A model generated the notes under the pieces. That model was not told where the DNA came from. It made no database searches and saw only the letters and a program-made list of their open reading frames with translations. Both the position numbers and the translations under genes were made by a program. A stretch of 64,000 nucleotides of DNA from Rheinheimera sp. D18 (GTDB lineage: Bacteria > Pseudomonadota > Gammaproteobacteria > Enterobacterales > Alteromonadaceae). Shown in pieces: positions 10,401 to 18,470 of this stretch (its first letter is position 1; the number at the start of each line of letters is the position of its first letter). The stretch is taken from contig NZ_CP037745.1 of assembly GCF_004345025.1 (NCBI RefSeq), forward strand, positions 2,914,001 to 2,978,000. Direction: 5' to 3'.

Positions 10401-10507
10401 GGATATTGCTCTACCGGTAACTGTTTAATTGACAATAATCCTGCCAGCATAATTACTAAGGCAATTACCCAAGCAAATATTGGCCTACTTATAAAGAAAT
10501 TCGCCAT
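7403..10507 (-). CDS. RND multidrug efflux transporter, AcrB/MexB (HAE1) type
   Basis: A 1034-residue inner-membrane pump of normal AcrB length. It begins [17 protein letters not shown], typical of the family. The proton-relay Asp pair is in [17 protein letters not shown], and two repeats of transmembrane helices flank large periplasmic loops (for example [19 protein letters not shown]). It would form a trimer that captures hydrophobic drugs, bile salts or dyes and passes them through an outer-membrane channel. The adaptor gene lies 13 bases upstream in the same direction. No TolC/OprM gene is in the operon, so the channel must be encoded elsewhere. Two hairpins follow the stop codon. Substrate range cannot be read from sequence. 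Confidence 0.95.
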   Translation of the reverse strand: MANFFISRPIFAWVIALVIMLAGLLSIKQLPVEQYPRIAPPAVTISASYRGASAQTAEDAVTQVIEQAMNGLDNLMYMSASTDSSGGVSLTLTFETGTDADIAQVQVQNKLQQALPLLPQEVQQNGVRVAKSNGSFLMVIGFISENQSLERDDIADFVVANVKDPISRTAGVGNVVVFGSQYAMRVWLNADQLNQYQLTPADVTAAIKVQNNQVTAGQLGGTPALPGQQFNAAILAQTRLTSAEEFGEILLRVNADGSTVKLSDVARVELGGEDYSVIARYNGKTATGIAIELATGANALDTAAAVKKKIAELEPYFPEGVSTVIPYDTTPFVELSISSVVQTLIEAIILVFLVMYLFLQNFRATLIPTLAVPVVLLGTFGVMSALGFTINTLTMFGMVLAIGLLVDDAIVVVENVERVMSEEGLGPVEATRKSMGQITGALVGIGLVLSAVFVPMAFFGGATGAIYQQFSITLVTAMALSVLVALIFTPALCATMLKPVKGNHNTKSGFFGWFNRGFDSTNHNYQRGVAGMLARPKRSMLVYLAIVVVMAVLFVRLPTSFLPEEDQGIFITLVQLPTSATQERTEAVMDKVAAHYGNESAVQSVFTVSGFSFSGSGQNMGLAFVRLKDWDQRGPADSVQAVIGRAWGFFGSVKEAQIFAFNLPPIMELGRATGFTLFLQDRGGVGHEALLNARNQLLGMASQQPNLIGVRPNGMEDAPQLQIEIDQLKAQALGVSLSDINQTLSIGWGSTYVNDFVDRGRVKKVFVQAEPEFRMTPEDINRWQVRNNKGEMVSFASIARSHWVYGAQRLERYNGASAMEIQGEPAPGTSSGDAMMTMERLISQLPAGVGFEWTATSYQEKLSGSQAPALYALSILVVFLCLAALYESWSVPFAVILVVPLGIIGALIAAYVSGLGNDVYFQVGLLTTMGLASKNAILIVEFARELQQQGKELTEAILEAVRLRLRPIIMTSMAFSLGVLPLVISSGAGSASRNAIGTGVLGGMISATVLAVFLVPVFYLVIMKLFASKPKPTV

Positions 10508-10520
10508 CTGCTACCCCTGC

Positions 10521-11669
10521 TTACTGCGTAGCAGTATTGTTAGTGCCATTTGCTTTATTAGCCGTTGCGTTAACGACTTTCACTTGGCTACCTGGCCGCA
10601 CTTTTTGTAGCCCCGTAACAATAACTTGATCACCGGCTTTTAAGCCTGACAGCACTTGCCAGCCTTGCTCAACCGCACGGCCAACTTCAATAATGCGCGC
10701 TTCAACCTGATTATCAGCATTAACCAGCATAACGGATGCTTGGCCTTTAGGCGTGCGGCTTACGGCAGCTTGGGGTACCAGCAGTGCGTTATTATCCACG
10801 CCATGATGCAAGCGAGCACGGACAAACATACCCGGTAATAAGTCACCCTGTTTATTTGGGAATACCGCGCGTAATGTCACCATACCCGTGCTTGGGTCAA
10901 CGTTAACTTCGGAAAACTGTAAACTGCCTTGCTCAGCGTAAGTGCTGTCGTCATCTAACAGCAAATCTACGGTTACCTTATCGCTGGCGTTCTGCTTTTT
11001 CAGCTTTAACAACTCTGCACTTGATTGCGTTAAATCGACATAAATTGGATCTAGCTGGCGGATAGTAGCCAATACCTGCGCCTGATTTGCTGTTAATAAC
11101 GCACCTTCGGTTACTTCAGAACGGCCAATTTGGCCAGAAATTGGTGCCGTAATTTGCGTATAGTTCATATTAATTTGCGCGGTTTGCAACGCAGCTTCTG
11201 CACTAGCAACACCAGCTTCTGCCTGCATCAATGTCGCTTGGGCATCATCATAGTCTTGCTGGCTTACCGCTTTGCTGCCTAACAAGCCTTTTAAACGTTC
11301 CATTTTTAACTTAACGTTATGCGCTACCGCTTTATTACTACCTAAATTTGCCTTAGCATTGGCCAGTGCCGCCTGATACGGTGCGGCATCAATTTTGTAC
11401 AACACATCGCCCGCCGACACTAACTGCCCTTCAGTAAACATGCGTTGTTGTAAAATACCATTTACTTGTGGCCGAATTTGCGCTTGGCGAAAATCAGTAG
11501 TGCGACCTGATAATTCAGTGACTAATGCCAATGGCGCTGTATTCAAAGTTACAACCCCAACCTCTGGCGCAGACGGCGCTCCCATGCCACCACCCGATTG
11601 CGGTTCACTACAGGCTACCAACAATAGTGCTGTTAACGACACTGTTAACAACTTCATTTTTACACGCAT
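10521..11669 (-). CDS. RND efflux periplasmic adaptor, AcrA/MexA-type lipoprotein
   Basis: The start is placed at the ATG at 11669 (MRVKMKLLTVSLTALLLVACSE), five bases after a strong AGGAG; an upstream start at 11741 would add 24 residues, destroy the signal and run into the operator. The product is about 382 residues. The lipobox is LVAC, so the protein is anchored to the inner membrane by lipidation. Features of membrane-fusion proteins are RPQVNGILQQRMFTEGQLV (lipoyl half), a coiled-coil hairpin, TAPISGQIGRSEVTEGALL and a C-terminal beta-barrel with LLPGMFVRARL. It bridges the RND pump, with which it shares an operon, to an outer-membrane channel. Regulation is probably by the operator just upstream. 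Confidence 0.93.
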   Translation of the reverse strand: MRVKMKLLTVSLTALLLVACSEPQSGGGMGAPSAPEVGVVTLNTAPLALVTELSGRTTDFRQAQIRPQVNGILQQRMFTEGQLVSAGDVLYKIDAAPYQAALANAKANLGSNKAVAHNVKLKMERLKGLLGSKAVSQQDYDDAQATLMQAEAGVASAEAALQTAQINMNYTQITAPISGQIGRSEVTEGALLTANQAQVLATIRQLDPIYVDLTQSSAELLKLKKQNASDKVTVDLLLDDDSTYAEQGSLQFSEVNVDPSTGMVTLRAVFPNKQGDLLPGMFVRARLHHGVDNNALLVPQAAVSRTPKGQASVMLVNADNQVEARIIEVGRAVEQGWQVLSGLKAGDQVIVTGLQKVRPGSQVKVVNATANKANGTNNTATQ

Positions 11670-11736
11670 ATAAACTCCTGTGAGACACTGCCCAATTAAC
11701 ACAACGTAAAGCTTAGGCAGAATAAGAACGGCAATA

Positions 11737-11756
11737 TACATACAAGTCTGTATGTA
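11737..11756. promoter_or_regulatory. AcrR-like operator in front of the RND operon
   Basis: A perfect 8-bp inverted repeat TACATACA/TGTATGTA with spacer AGTC. The same half-sites, with a longer spacer, form the Escherichia coli AcrR operator upstream of acrAB as I recall it. It lies 67 bases before the adaptor start codon, where a repressor would block the promoter. The TetR/AcrR-like protein encoded at 6690-7304 is the obvious candidate ligand. Confidence 0.7.
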
Positions 11757-11923
11757 ATCAATATAAGACTGCTAAAATTACAAAAAAACTGTTTAATAAC
11801 CACTATCTATATGGCTTACCGCGTCCAGATCATCAATATTATAAGTCACTCTCACGCCACAACAAAACATCCAATACCTTTAGAGCGCTAGCCTAGGTTT
11901 AATGTAGGAATACCAGCTAACGC

Positions 11924-11970
11924 AAAAAACCGCTTAATGCGCCAGCTATTGGCAAACATAAAGCGGTTTT
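11924..11970 (-). terminator. Terminator after the first TonB receptor gene
   Basis: Arms AAAACCGCTT (11926-11935) and AAGCGGTTTT (11961-11970) pair across a 25-base loop that has some internal pairing (GCCAGCTATTGGC). Read leftward, the stem is followed by T residues (plus-strand A run at 11924-11929). It lies 26 bases after the receptor stop. Confidence 0.7.
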
Positions 11971-11996
11971 ACTTGGTCAGCCTATTACATCACTAA

Positions 11997-14399
11997 TTAG
12001 AACGTATAACGTGCTTCAGCAAAATAGTAACCCCCATTAAAACCAAATGGCGCGTTGGTATTTGGGTATTTAAAAATGCCGTTAAACTGATTAATCACCG
12101 GCTGCTCATCTGGGTAAGTATCAAATAAGTTATTGACGCCTAAGGTAAAATCTAACTGCGAATTAACCGCATAATTAACGGAAATATCAGCAATAGTTTT
12201 CGCACCAAACTCGTAGTTACCGGTGGCGTAGCCCAGTGTATAAGGGCCAAAGCGGTTTAAACGTAAGTTAGTAGTAAAGTCGCCATAGGTATGGCTGATA
12301 CCGGCACTAAAGCTGTTTTTCGGGTTAGCGTCGGTTAAGCGCGTTTTTTCAACATCATCAAACAACGCTTGCTCTAAACCGCCCAATAAACTAGGTACTT
12401 TTATCTGTTTAATATCCGTATCGCTATATTGTGCCGATAAACTTAACTTTACGTCACCATATTCCGCTAACGACATTTGATAAGCCACTACGGCCTCCAC
12501 ACCTTGGGTACGGCTATCTACCGCATTAGTGAAAAACCGCACCGACTGCGCGGCATTGTTACCAAGTAACTGATCTATTACAGGGTTAGCTCGGCTTACA
12601 CTGCCGGTTAAAATAATACGGTCGTCAATATCAATACGATAACCATCTAAGGTAAAAGTCACACCATTATCACCCTGATAGGTTAAGCCCAAACTGACAC
12701 TTCTCGATTCTTCCGCTTTTAACTCACCTTGGCCTAAGGCTTTAACCACTGGCGAAGTGTTATTAAAGGTGCCCGATTCCACTGGGTTAAGTACGCCAGT
12801 AATGGGGTCGGCCACAAACAGGGTTGATAAGTTAGAGAAATATAATTGCTGCACACTTGGCGCTCTAAAACCGCTATTTATGGTGCTACGAATAGCCCAG
12901 TTTGGCGCAAATTCATACCGGCCAGCTAACTTCCAACTGGTATTATTACCAAAGTCAGAATAATGCTCTTGGCGCAGCGCCGCACCCCAGTTAAATTGCT
13001 CGGTTAATTGGTTTTCTACTTCAACATAAACGCCGACATTATTACGTGACTCGTCAACCGTTGACGCTGGCGTAAAGCCACCAAAACCTTGCATACCTGC
13101 ACCTTTATTTTGGTAGCCATAATTCTGGTATGAAAGCTCATCACCCTGAAAAATTTTATAACTGTTTTTCCGGTAGGAAACGCCACCTGATACGACTAAA
13201 TCTGAATCATTCACAAAGGCAAACAATTTACTGGCGTCTAAATTAAGGTTTTGCTCGTTGTTTCTCATGCCACCGGCATAAGCACTAGTGGGGCTAGTTG
13301 GACCAAGTGAGGCGTTCAGTGAATTATTGACATAATATTGGTAACGGCTGGCACCGGTATTCGCCGATAAATCCCATTGCCAATCAGCAAGTTCAAACTT
13401 ATAGCCGAGTGTAATAGCGTGATCATTGGTTTCTGGTGCTATTTCTGGTAAAAAACCATCTGGATAAATTTCTGGAATATTACGCGCATCTGAAGGTAAG
13501 CGAAAAAATGCGCCCGACTGTGTTTTGCGCTGCGAGATATCAGCAAAAGCATAAATCTCGCCTTCACCTAGCTTATAACCCGCATTCACCATTAGCGCTA
13601 AGTTTTCAAAAGACGCATCGCCCACGCTGTGATTTAAGCGGTTGGCGGTGGCTTCACGTGGATCAGGTTGGCCGTTAATATCGGCATATTGTTTACGAGG
13701 GTCTAAGCCGGCACGGTTAGTTTTATTTTTATGGTGATATTCAGCGCTAATGGTAGCAAAACCATCTTCGGCAAAGCGTATGCCTTGGCTGCTGCTAATT
13801 TTGTATTGTTCACCATCATCATCAAAGGTTTGGCCGCCGTTAAGGCTAATTTCGCCCCCCGACATATTATCTTTTAGTACTAAATTTATTACACCCGCTA
13901 TCGCGTCTGAGCCATATTGTGCGGCTGCACCGTCACGTAATATTTCAATTCGTTTAATTGCGCTCATTGGAATAGCGTTTAAATCAACGTTAGAACTACC
14001 GCGGCCCATCGTGCCGTTTAAATGCACTAATGCAGAACCATGCCTACGTTTACCATTAATCAAAACCAAGGTATGGTCAGGCGATAAACCGCGCAAACTC
14101 GCCGGGCGCACTGCATCACTGCCGTCAGTAATCGATGAGGTAGGAAAGTTAAAGCTAGGCACTAAAAACTGTAACGCGCGGGCGGTTTCAGTCATACCGG
14201 TAGCTTGCAGTTCGGCAACACCAATAATATCTACCGGTGCGGTACTTTCTGTCGCCGAACGCACTGATAAGCGGCTACCAATTACCGAAATTTTTTCTAC
14301 GTCAGCATCGTTAACCTGCTGCGCAAAAACAGTTGGCGCACTAACGGCTATGGCCAAACCTAGGCTTGATGCCAAGTAAGAAATTTTAGGTATCATCAT
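11997..14399 (-). CDS. TonB-dependent outer-membrane receptor
   Basis: An 800-residue receptor with a signal peptide (LASSLGLAIAVSAPTVFA). A TonB-box region (EKISVIGSR) leads into a plug domain with RALQFLVPSFNFP, SLRGLSPDHTLVLINGKRRH and EILRDGAAAQYGSDAIAGVINLVL. A 22-strand barrel ends in the usual aromatic C-terminus (YYFAEARYTF). This plug subtype (NGKRRH, Ile-rich) is common in marine and freshwater gammaproteobacteria and is often tied to peptide, vitamin or carbohydrate uptake; the ligand is not readable. It stands alone, divergent from the Na/Pi cotransporter, with its own terminator. An AGAGGA precedes the start. Confidence 0.93.
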   Translation of the reverse strand: MMIPKISYLASSLGLAIAVSAPTVFAQQVNDADVEKISVIGSRLSVRSATESTAPVDIIGVAELQATGMTETARALQFLVPSFNFPTSSITDGSDAVRPASLRGLSPDHTLVLINGKRRHGSALVHLNGTMGRGSSNVDLNAIPMSAIKRIEILRDGAAAQYGSDAIAGVINLVLKDNMSGGEISLNGGQTFDDDGEQYKISSSQGIRFAEDGFATISAEYHHKNKTNRAGLDPRKQYADINGQPDPREATANRLNHSVGDASFENLALMVNAGYKLGEGEIYAFADISQRKTQSGAFFRLPSDARNIPEIYPDGFLPEIAPETNDHAITLGYKFELADWQWDLSANTGASRYQYYVNNSLNASLGPTSPTSAYAGGMRNNEQNLNLDASKLFAFVNDSDLVVSGGVSYRKNSYKIFQGDELSYQNYGYQNKGAGMQGFGGFTPASTVDESRNNVGVYVEVENQLTEQFNWGAALRQEHYSDFGNNTSWKLAGRYEFAPNWAIRSTINSGFRAPSVQQLYFSNLSTLFVADPITGVLNPVESGTFNNTSPVVKALGQGELKAEESRSVSLGLTYQGDNGVTFTLDGYRIDIDDRIILTGSVSRANPVIDQLLGNNAAQSVRFFTNAVDSRTQGVEAVVAYQMSLAEYGDVKLSLSAQYSDTDIKQIKVPSLLGGLEQALFDDVEKTRLTDANPKNSFSAGISHTYGDFTTNLRLNRFGPYTLGYATGNYEFGAKTIADISVNYAVNSQLDFTLGVNNLFDTYPDEQPVINQFNGIFKYPNTNAPFGFNGGYYFAEARYTF

Positions 14400-14838
14400 G
14401 CTGTCCTCTTATTAAGCAATGTATAAACAATACATCAATTTTATATAGCGTAATTATAATTAATTTTATGAAGCTAGAACTTAAACGCATATATGGAACT
14501 TTCTGTATCAAATAAAATATAGTCTAGATCATTCAGTTACGCTGCCCCTGCACAGCGTTTTGAGCAATATTTAACCTCTAACCAGTTTTTTTGCCATTTT
14601 TTCCGCCAACTAAACGGCCGCTGGCATCTGCTACATATTTTTTCTGGCAAGTGTGCTTTTTTAATTACCATTAATATTGGAGTAACTCGCAATGCTTTGA
14701 GCTATATAGTCAACTAACGGCAAATACGATCACCTCGTTATGCATTTTAATGCCCGCTAATATTGAATCTACTAGCCAAGTTATGCGCTAAGCCTTAATC
14801 TAAGCGCATTTTAACTGCCCGAGGTTGTTGAGCTATTA
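14400..14838. other. Divergent intergenic region, TonB receptor / Na-Pi cotransporter
   Basis: A 439-base AT-rich stretch between two divergent genes that must hold both promoters. I see no convincing coding potential, RNA fold, Pho box or Fur-like palindrome. Confidence 0.5.
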
Positions 14839-16701
14839 ATGCGTAAATTTAAAGTCTTATTACTGCCTGTTGTAATTTTAGTACTGCTTGCTATCAGCTT
14901 TTGGTTTAGCGGCGGTTGGCTGCAACTTTGTGCTGGCTTAGCGTTATTTTTATTCGGCATGCAGTGTTTAGAAGAAGGCCTAAAACAATTAGCCGGCGGC
15001 AAACTTGAACAAGTTTTAGCACGCGGCACCTCTACGCGGTTTAAAAGTTTTTTAATTGGTATCGGCGGCACTATGTTGCTGCAATCGACCACCTTAGTGT
15101 CGTTACTAACTATCGCCTTTATTAGTACCGGTTTAATTCAACTGGGTAGCGGAATTGCGATTTTATTAGGGGTTAATTTAGGTGCCAGCGCCGGTATTTG
15201 GTTATTAGCGGCGGCGGGGCAAAACTTTAGTTTAAGTCCGCTGGCGTTACCTTTACTGGTGTTTGGTGTATTAGCCGGTTTTAATGGCCCGAAAAGTAAA
15301 GCGGCAGGTCGTATTGTGTTGGGTATTGCCTTTATTTTCTTAGGTATTGATCAAATTAAAGGCGGCTTTAGTGAGTTTGGCAGTAACTTAGATTTAACTC
15401 AGCAATTTGACTCCACGCTAATAGGCCAGTTAGCTTTTGTCGCAGCGGGTATTGCGCTAACCGCCGTTCTGCAATCTAGCCATGCCACGCTGATGTTAGT
15501 GTTAGCCGCGTTGTCTGGTGGCCAAATAGAATTATGGCAAGCTATGGCCATTGCTATTGGCGGCAATATTGGCAGTAGCGTTACCACCGCATTAGTCGGA
15601 TGGCTAAGTGGTAACCGCAGCGGTCAGCGCTTAGTATTAGTGCATGCGTTATTTAATATCGTTACCGGTATCGTTACCCTTGCCTTACTAATGCCATTAA
15701 TGTGGCTGTCGCAACAGACTATGGCACTGTTTGGTGCAGCTGATAACACGCTGCTACAATTAGCGCTGTTTCAAACCTTATTTAACCTTATTGGCGTAAT
15801 AATGTTTTGGCCATTACAAAGCAAAATAGAACGCGGGTTGTGCTACATTTTACCCAATGTGGTTGAGCCAGAAATACTGATTACCGACGTAGATGTACCG
15901 CCAGAGCCGCAGGTTAAGCCGAAAAAACTACAAGTTGCCAGTAACCATGCGCGTTATCTTAACGACGCAGCGCTAGCCTCTGCCGATACAGCAGCTAGTG
16001 CGGTGGTGCAAGAGCTTCAGCATTTAGGTCGGTTAAGCTTAGAGGTAATTTGCCACGCGGTGTATTTACCCACTGAGCAACTTAACGCTCACACCGTAGA
16101 TGATAAAATACTTAACACCTTGCCCGACGACAGTAAAAGCTTAGATGCAAAAGAGCTGTATCAAACCCATATTAAAGGGGTTTACTCTGATTTATTAGGC
16201 TTTATGAGCCGGTTAACTATTGAGTTAGATGAAGAACAGCAAAAGTTTTGGATGACTTGCCACATGGTGGCATTGCAATTAGTTGACGCAGTAAAAAATG
16301 CTAAGCATTTGCAGAAGAACCTCTATCGTTATTTACGTGATGATTCTATTTTTGCGCGTAATCTTTATTTGGATCTACGCCGGCATGTGTTTTGGGTATT
16401 ACGCCAAGCTAGCGAATTAAGCCGCACAGATTTAACCGACGAGCAATCATTGCAAGCGTTAGCCAAAATAAATAGCGAAACCGAACATTTTGTTAAAGAG
16501 TTTCGCCATCGTATTTTTAGCGCGATACGGCTACAAAGCTTAAACAATATGCAGGCTAGCTCGTTAATGAACGATCTTAATTACAGCGACCGCATTGCTC
16601 AAAGCTTTAGTAATGTGTTGCAAATTAGCCTTACTGCCGATAATGAATTACTGCGTTCGGTGCGGCATTTAGGCTCGGAAAATATGCCGTTACTAAATTA
16701 A
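14839..16701 (+). CDS. Na+/phosphate cotransporter family protein with PhoU-like tail
   Basis: A 620-residue protein. About 330 residues form the membrane part, with the two inverted Na/Pi repeats: LALFLFGMQCLEEGLKQLAGG then GGTMLLQSTTLVSLLTIAF, and later GIALTAVLQSSHATLMLVLA with GGNIGSSVTTALVGWLSG. The QSS/T motifs are the signature of NptA/SLC34-like carriers. The C-terminal 270 residues are soluble and helical, like the PhoU-type domain fused in many bacterial members. The likely role is phosphate uptake or export across the inner membrane driven by sodium. The 3' end overlaps a truncated MarR gene on the other strand by nine bases, suggesting that sequence beyond the cotransporter was lost by deletion. 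Confidence 0.9.
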   Translation: MRKFKVLLLPVVILVLLAISFWFSGGWLQLCAGLALFLFGMQCLEEGLKQLAGGKLEQVLARGTSTRFKSFLIGIGGTMLLQSTTLVSLLTIAFISTGLIQLGSGIAILLGVNLGASAGIWLLAAAGQNFSLSPLALPLLVFGVLAGFNGPKSKAAGRIVLGIAFIFLGIDQIKGGFSEFGSNLDLTQQFDSTLIGQLAFVAAGIALTAVLQSSHATLMLVLAALSGGQIELWQAMAIAIGGNIGSSVTTALVGWLSGNRSGQRLVLVHALFNIVTGIVTLALLMPLMWLSQQTMALFGAADNTLLQLALFQTLFNLIGVIMFWPLQSKIERGLCYILPNVVEPEILITDVDVPPEPQVKPKKLQVASNHARYLNDAALASADTAASAVVQELQHLGRLSLEVICHAVYLPTEQLNAHTVDDKILNTLPDDSKSLDAKELYQTHIKGVYSDLLGFMSRLTIELDEEQQKFWMTCHMVALQLVDAVKNAKHLQKNLYRYLRDDSIFARNLYLDLRRHVFWVLRQASELSRTDLTDEQSLQALAKINSETEHFVKEFRHRIFSAIRLQSLNNMQASSLMNDLNYSDRIAQSFSNVLQISLTADNELLRSVRHLGSENMPLLN

Positions 16702-16929
16702 ATTTCGCTCTTTTAGCCGCTTAATAATACCGGTTAAACTTGGGCTTAAAATACAGGTTAACTTAGCTAATTCTTTAAACTCTAAACCGCTGAACTCACT
16801 TAAAGCGCGAAGTACACGCCACTGCTGATCGGTAAAGTCCGCTTCATGCAGTATCGGGCGGAAAAAAGACATGGTTACTTCACGAGCCATTACGAGCTTA
16901 ATCGGTAAATATTCGTTGAATTTATGCAT
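16693..16929 (-). pseudogene. Truncated MarR-family regulator, HpaR/HpcR-like
   Basis: Only 78 residues remain of a family of about 140-150. The visible part is the N-terminal half and first two-thirds of the winged helix: LVMAREVTMSFFRPILHEADFTDQQWRVLRAL and ELAKLTCILSPSLTGIIKRL. This pattern is typical of homoprotocatechuate operon regulators (HpaR/HpcR). The frame ends with KERNLI and a TAG at 16693-16695, inside the end of the Na/Pi gene, so the recognition wing and C-terminal dimerisation helices are missing. No aromatic-catabolism genes are nearby. It is best read as a deletion remnant. Confidence 0.75.
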
Positions 16930-17303
16930 TAGATTAGCAGTAACCTTCAGAAATTAAGCGAAAACTAATAACATTTGATTGAATTTTCGCCATTTAATTT
17001 TGCGTATTATGATAGCTAAATACGGTACAGTAAAGTTGATCTGAAACAGGTTATGCACATTGGCTTTAGCATTTAACCGCGCGACTGATAAATATCAGCT
17101 TTAAAATTGACGACGTAGAAAAGTTACAGGCTCTTTTATAGCTCAGATTATACCTATCCAATTAGCAATAAATTTGCCACACTCGGCACTGAATTAACGT
17201 AAAAACACTAAGCGGAGCTTTCTGTGGCGGCATTAATTCTACCTGCCAATACAGAACTAGCGTTGCCTGTGCCTTCGGCTTTTAGTTTTTCACAGAGGTA
17301 AGC
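16930..17303. other. Intergenic region before the LuxR regulator
   Basis: A 374-base stretch that must contain the regulator promoter. An AGAGGT precedes the ATG at 17304. I see no coding frame with a supported start, no RNA gene and no strong palindrome. Confidence 0.45.
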
Positions 17304-18188
17304 ATGGAGCCAACCAAGGGTAAAAACTATAGATCAACCTTAGCGTTAACCTTTGACGAGCGCGTTATTTCGGCATTTTCAAGTCTGTGGCGCTGCTTGG
17401 GATCAGCCGATTTCAGCGCGGCGGTAATGGACGTATTAGATGCAGTATGTGCTACCGACTCCTGCGGTATTCTGGTGTATTACCGCCAGCGTAAACCCTT
17501 AAGTTTGTTGCACCGCTTTAACCCCGTGCAACGTAAAGTTGCCGCCGATATTTATTCTACTGGGCCTTATGCACTAGATCCGCAATACCGGTTGTTTTTA
17601 GCGGGCTGCCCAACGGGTGCTTACTGGCTGCGTAATGTTGCGCCTGACGATTTTTACTCTAGCGAGTACTACCAAACCTTTTATTCTAAAACCGGTGTCG
17701 CTGACTCTATTGATGTGTTGTGGCGTATTGATGACGATTCAGCCTTAGTGTTTTTTATGCAGCGTAATATTCATAGCAACGAATTTACCGCAGCTGATTT
17801 AACGGCATTAAATATGGTGTTGCCGATATTATCTGAGGCATTAACTAAACACTACCAGCTAGCTACCGCGTTGCCACAGGCCAACCCCGACGATAAAACA
17901 CATCAACAAGTAGAATGTACGTTAAGTCATTTTGCCAGCTCGCTGTTAACCAAACGCGAGCGCGATGTATTGCTATATATGCTGCGTGGTTATTCGTCAG
18001 CATTAACGGCGCAGAAGCTAAATACCTCAGACGGTACGGTAAAAATTCACCGCAAAAACATTTATCGTAAACTAGAAATTAGCTCACAGGCTGAGCTTTT
18101 TTCGTTATTTATCAACTGCATTCCTTTTGCACGGCCAGATGAAGACAGCGACCCACTGCAGCTGTATCAGCAAAATCATCGGCTTTAA
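17304..18188 (+). CDS. LuxR-type transcriptional regulator
   Basis: A 294-residue regulator. The C-terminal 65 residues are a GerE/LuxR helix-turn-helix (LTKRERDVLLYMLRGYSSA, NTSDGTVKIHRKNIYRKLEI), with the usual REREVL-like start and the recognition helix TVKIHRKNI. The N-terminal 200 residues form a GAF/autoinducer-like sensory domain without recognisable acyl-homoserine-lactone-binding signature residues. It stands at the head of the TonB receptor/cyanophycinase/YfcC/isoaspartyl dipeptidase set and on the same strand, so it is the likely activator of that locus. The repeated TACAGCAC sites in the following gap are candidate binding sites. The family is secure; the inducer is unknown, perhaps a beta-Asp-Arg dipeptide. 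Confidence 0.87.
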   Translation: MEPTKGKNYRSTLALTFDERVISAFSSLWRCLGSADFSAAVMDVLDAVCATDSCGILVYYRQRKPLSLLHRFNPVQRKVAADIYSTGPYALDPQYRLFLAGCPTGAYWLRNVAPDDFYSSEYYQTFYSKTGVADSIDVLWRIDDDSALVFFMQRNIHSNEFTAADLTALNMVLPILSEALTKHYQLATALPQANPDDKTHQQVECTLSHFASSLLTKRERDVLLYMLRGYSSALTAQKLNTSDGTVKIHRKNIYRKLEISSQAELFSLFINCIPFARPDEDSDPLQLYQQNHRL

Positions 18189-18201
18189 ATACTGTTATTA
18201 G

Positions 18202-18234
18202 TACAGCACCGATACTGATACAGCACTGTGCTGT
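18202..18234. promoter_or_regulatory. Repeated TACAGCAC sites, one forming a 15-bp palindrome
   Basis: TACAGCAC occurs at 18202-18209 and again at 18219-18226, 17 bases apart. The second copy continues into GTGCTGT, giving ACAGCACTGTGCTGT (18220-18234). This lies between the LuxR gene and the TonB receptor, about 240 bases before the receptor start. Dyads of this size suit a LuxR-type dimer; alternatively the palindrome followed by TTTAAAAAA is a weak hairpin after the regulator gene. Confidence 0.4.
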
Positions 18235-18470
18235 TTAAAAAACGAACTATTTCTTTCGGGGTAGGCGCAAAACTAATTCATTGGCCAATTCTGTAAATTA
18301 CTATACCTAACAGGATATATAAGCTTTTACTTTTACTCTCTATTATCAGAGTAGAAAGAATAAGAGCTGGGCGCTGACGGCTAAAATAGAGCTACGCTGT
18401 TACAAACAAGCCCAAAAAATAACAATAACAGGCGGACATGGACCTGTAGCAGCAAGCCGGAGTTAATAAC

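Noticed and set aside
13750-14379. 209-codon plus-strand frame opposite the first TonB receptor
   Set aside because: Antisense shadow of a well-conserved receptor N-terminus, low-complexity and without ribosome site.
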